Assembly: GCA_019057975.1 (NCBI GenBank)
Contig: JAHLWJ010000219.1
Location: 1 to 7,323, forward strand
Source of the DNA: Promethearchaeota archaeon
GTDB taxonomy: Archaea; Asgardarchaeota; Lokiarchaeia; Sigynarchaeales; SOKP01
Direction of reading: 5' to 3'
Length of the DNA stretch: 7,323 nt
The first letter of the stretch is position 1; each line of letters starts with the position of its first letter. The notes under the pieces were generated by a model. The model saw only the letters and a program-made list of their open reading frames with translations. It was not told the DNA's origin and ran no database searches. A program made the translations under genes and the position numbers. Below are positions 6,808 through 7,323 of the stretch, piece after piece.

Positions 6808-7323
6808 TCATTTATATCCAAGGATTTTGCGGATTTTATCTAACCGTGTATCTCTCGACAGTCTTTTAGTAATAGGGTTATGATCTCCATATAACTCTTT
6901 ATGATAAACAGGTCGTTTTGTCCTAAAAAACACTCCTAACGTAAATTTATGTCTTTCTTTAGCAGCTTTAATTGCCTCAAAATAATTTTCTGGTTCTTTT
7001 TCAAGATTTTCGACTCGTTCTCGATATTCTATCCATTTATGGTATGGAACGGCAGGTTGTAGGACTTCTATAAAAGCGAAACCTTTGTGTTCAACCCCTT
7101 GTACAATAATATCAGTGAGGTGCTTTATATCTCCTGCAAAACTTCTTGCTACAAATGTAGCACCAGCCTCGATCATTAAAGACATTGGATTAAATGGTTC
7201 CTCGTAGCTTCCTCTGGGTGTTGAGGGTCCCTTCCAACCTTTTTCCGCTAACGGAGAAAATTGGCCCGTTGTGAGAGCATACACACTATTATTATGTAAG
7301 ATAAAGGTTATATCTTGGTTTCT
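6808..7323 (-). CDS. 2-oxoacid:ferredoxin oxidoreductase, beta (TPP-binding) subunit, C-terminal part
   Basis: The frame is open from the right edge to a TGA at 6808-6810, giving 171 residues; the first 110-130 residues of the family lie outside the window. The visible part begins RNQDITFILHNNSVYALTTGQ, the end of the thiamine diphosphate domain. EEPFNP, GATFVARSFAGD and FIEVLQPAVPYHKW follow, all in the order known for this subunit. The enzyme oxidatively decarboxylates a 2-oxoacid with coenzyme A and passes electrons to ferredoxin. Which 2-oxoacid (pyruvate, 2-oxoglutarate or other) is not clear from the C-terminus. One oddity is that the usual QPCV motif reads QPAV, so the Cys is replaced by Ala; the truncated copy at 4876 shares this. 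The GTG at 7282-7284 is internal to the domain and not the true start. The alpha/gamma partners are expected to the right. Confidence 0.85.
   Translation of the reverse strand, partial: RNQDITFILHNNSVYALTTGQFSPLAEKGWKGPSTPRGSYEEPFNPMSLMIEAGATFVARSFAGDIKHLTDIIVQGVEHKGFAFIEVLQPAVPYHKWIEYRERVENLEKEPENYFEAIKAAKERHKFTLGVFFRTKRPVYHKELYGDHNPITKRLSRDTRLDKIRKILGYK

Noticed and set aside
7282..7284. GTG as the start of a 158-residue oxidoreductase-like protein
   Set aside because: Conserved TPP-domain sequence (DITFILHNN) continues upstream in the same frame to the window edge, so the true start lies outside.
1..7323. CRISPR array, tRNA, rRNA or insertion sequence
   Set aside because: No regularly spaced repeats, cloverleaf-like sequence, rRNA stretch or transposase with terminal inverted repeats was seen by eye. 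The only repeats are the coding linkers and the two oxidoreductase copies.

Overview
This is a very AT-rich window, probably archaeal. The signs are TATA-like boxes with A-rich upstream flanks about 25 bases before likely starts, GGTGA/GAGG-type ribosome binding sites, a long T-run terminator, a 2-oxoacid:ferredoxin oxidoreductase subunit and a giant soluble multi-PAS histidine kinase. The gene mix resembles Asgard (Lokiarchaeota-like) or methanogen-related archaea. That is an inference from style; no marker gene is present.

Left part (1-4302, minus strand): one reading frame of 1434 codons encodes a cytoplasmic sensor histidine kinase with eight PAS domains, two GAF or GAF-like domains, a HisKA domain with its phospho-acceptor His, and the start of the ATPase domain, which runs off the left edge. 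The frame is broken by one TAA codon (3289-3291) inside the second PAS domain. The PAS fold clearly resumes in the same frame straight after it, so what an ORF caller would report as two genes is one gene with a nonsense codon, a base error or readthrough.

Middle part (4303-5223): this holds remnants. A decayed small gene can be followed through all three minus-strand frames (about 4364-4706). After it comes a 5'-truncated second copy of the 3' end of a 2-oxoacid:ferredoxin oxidoreductase beta gene (4876-5223), with an in-frame TAG.

Right part (5224-7323): an apparently intact, secreted, tryptophan-rich serine hydrolase of the beta-lactamase/NylB-like family (5332-6489, plus strand) has its own promoter, SD and T-run terminator. 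It is followed by a short two-helix membrane protein fragment (6619-6777) that resembles the N-terminus of isoprenylcysteine methyltransferase-like proteins. This converges on the apparently intact 3' half of a 2-oxoacid:ferredoxin oxidoreductase beta gene (6808 to the right edge, minus strand).

The two beta-subunit copies are about 75% identical and lie in the same orientation on either side of the hydrolase. This suggests a duplication with later insertion or decay. I see no operon that joins these genes in one pathway; the window looks like a rearranged, partly decaying region around two or three working genes.
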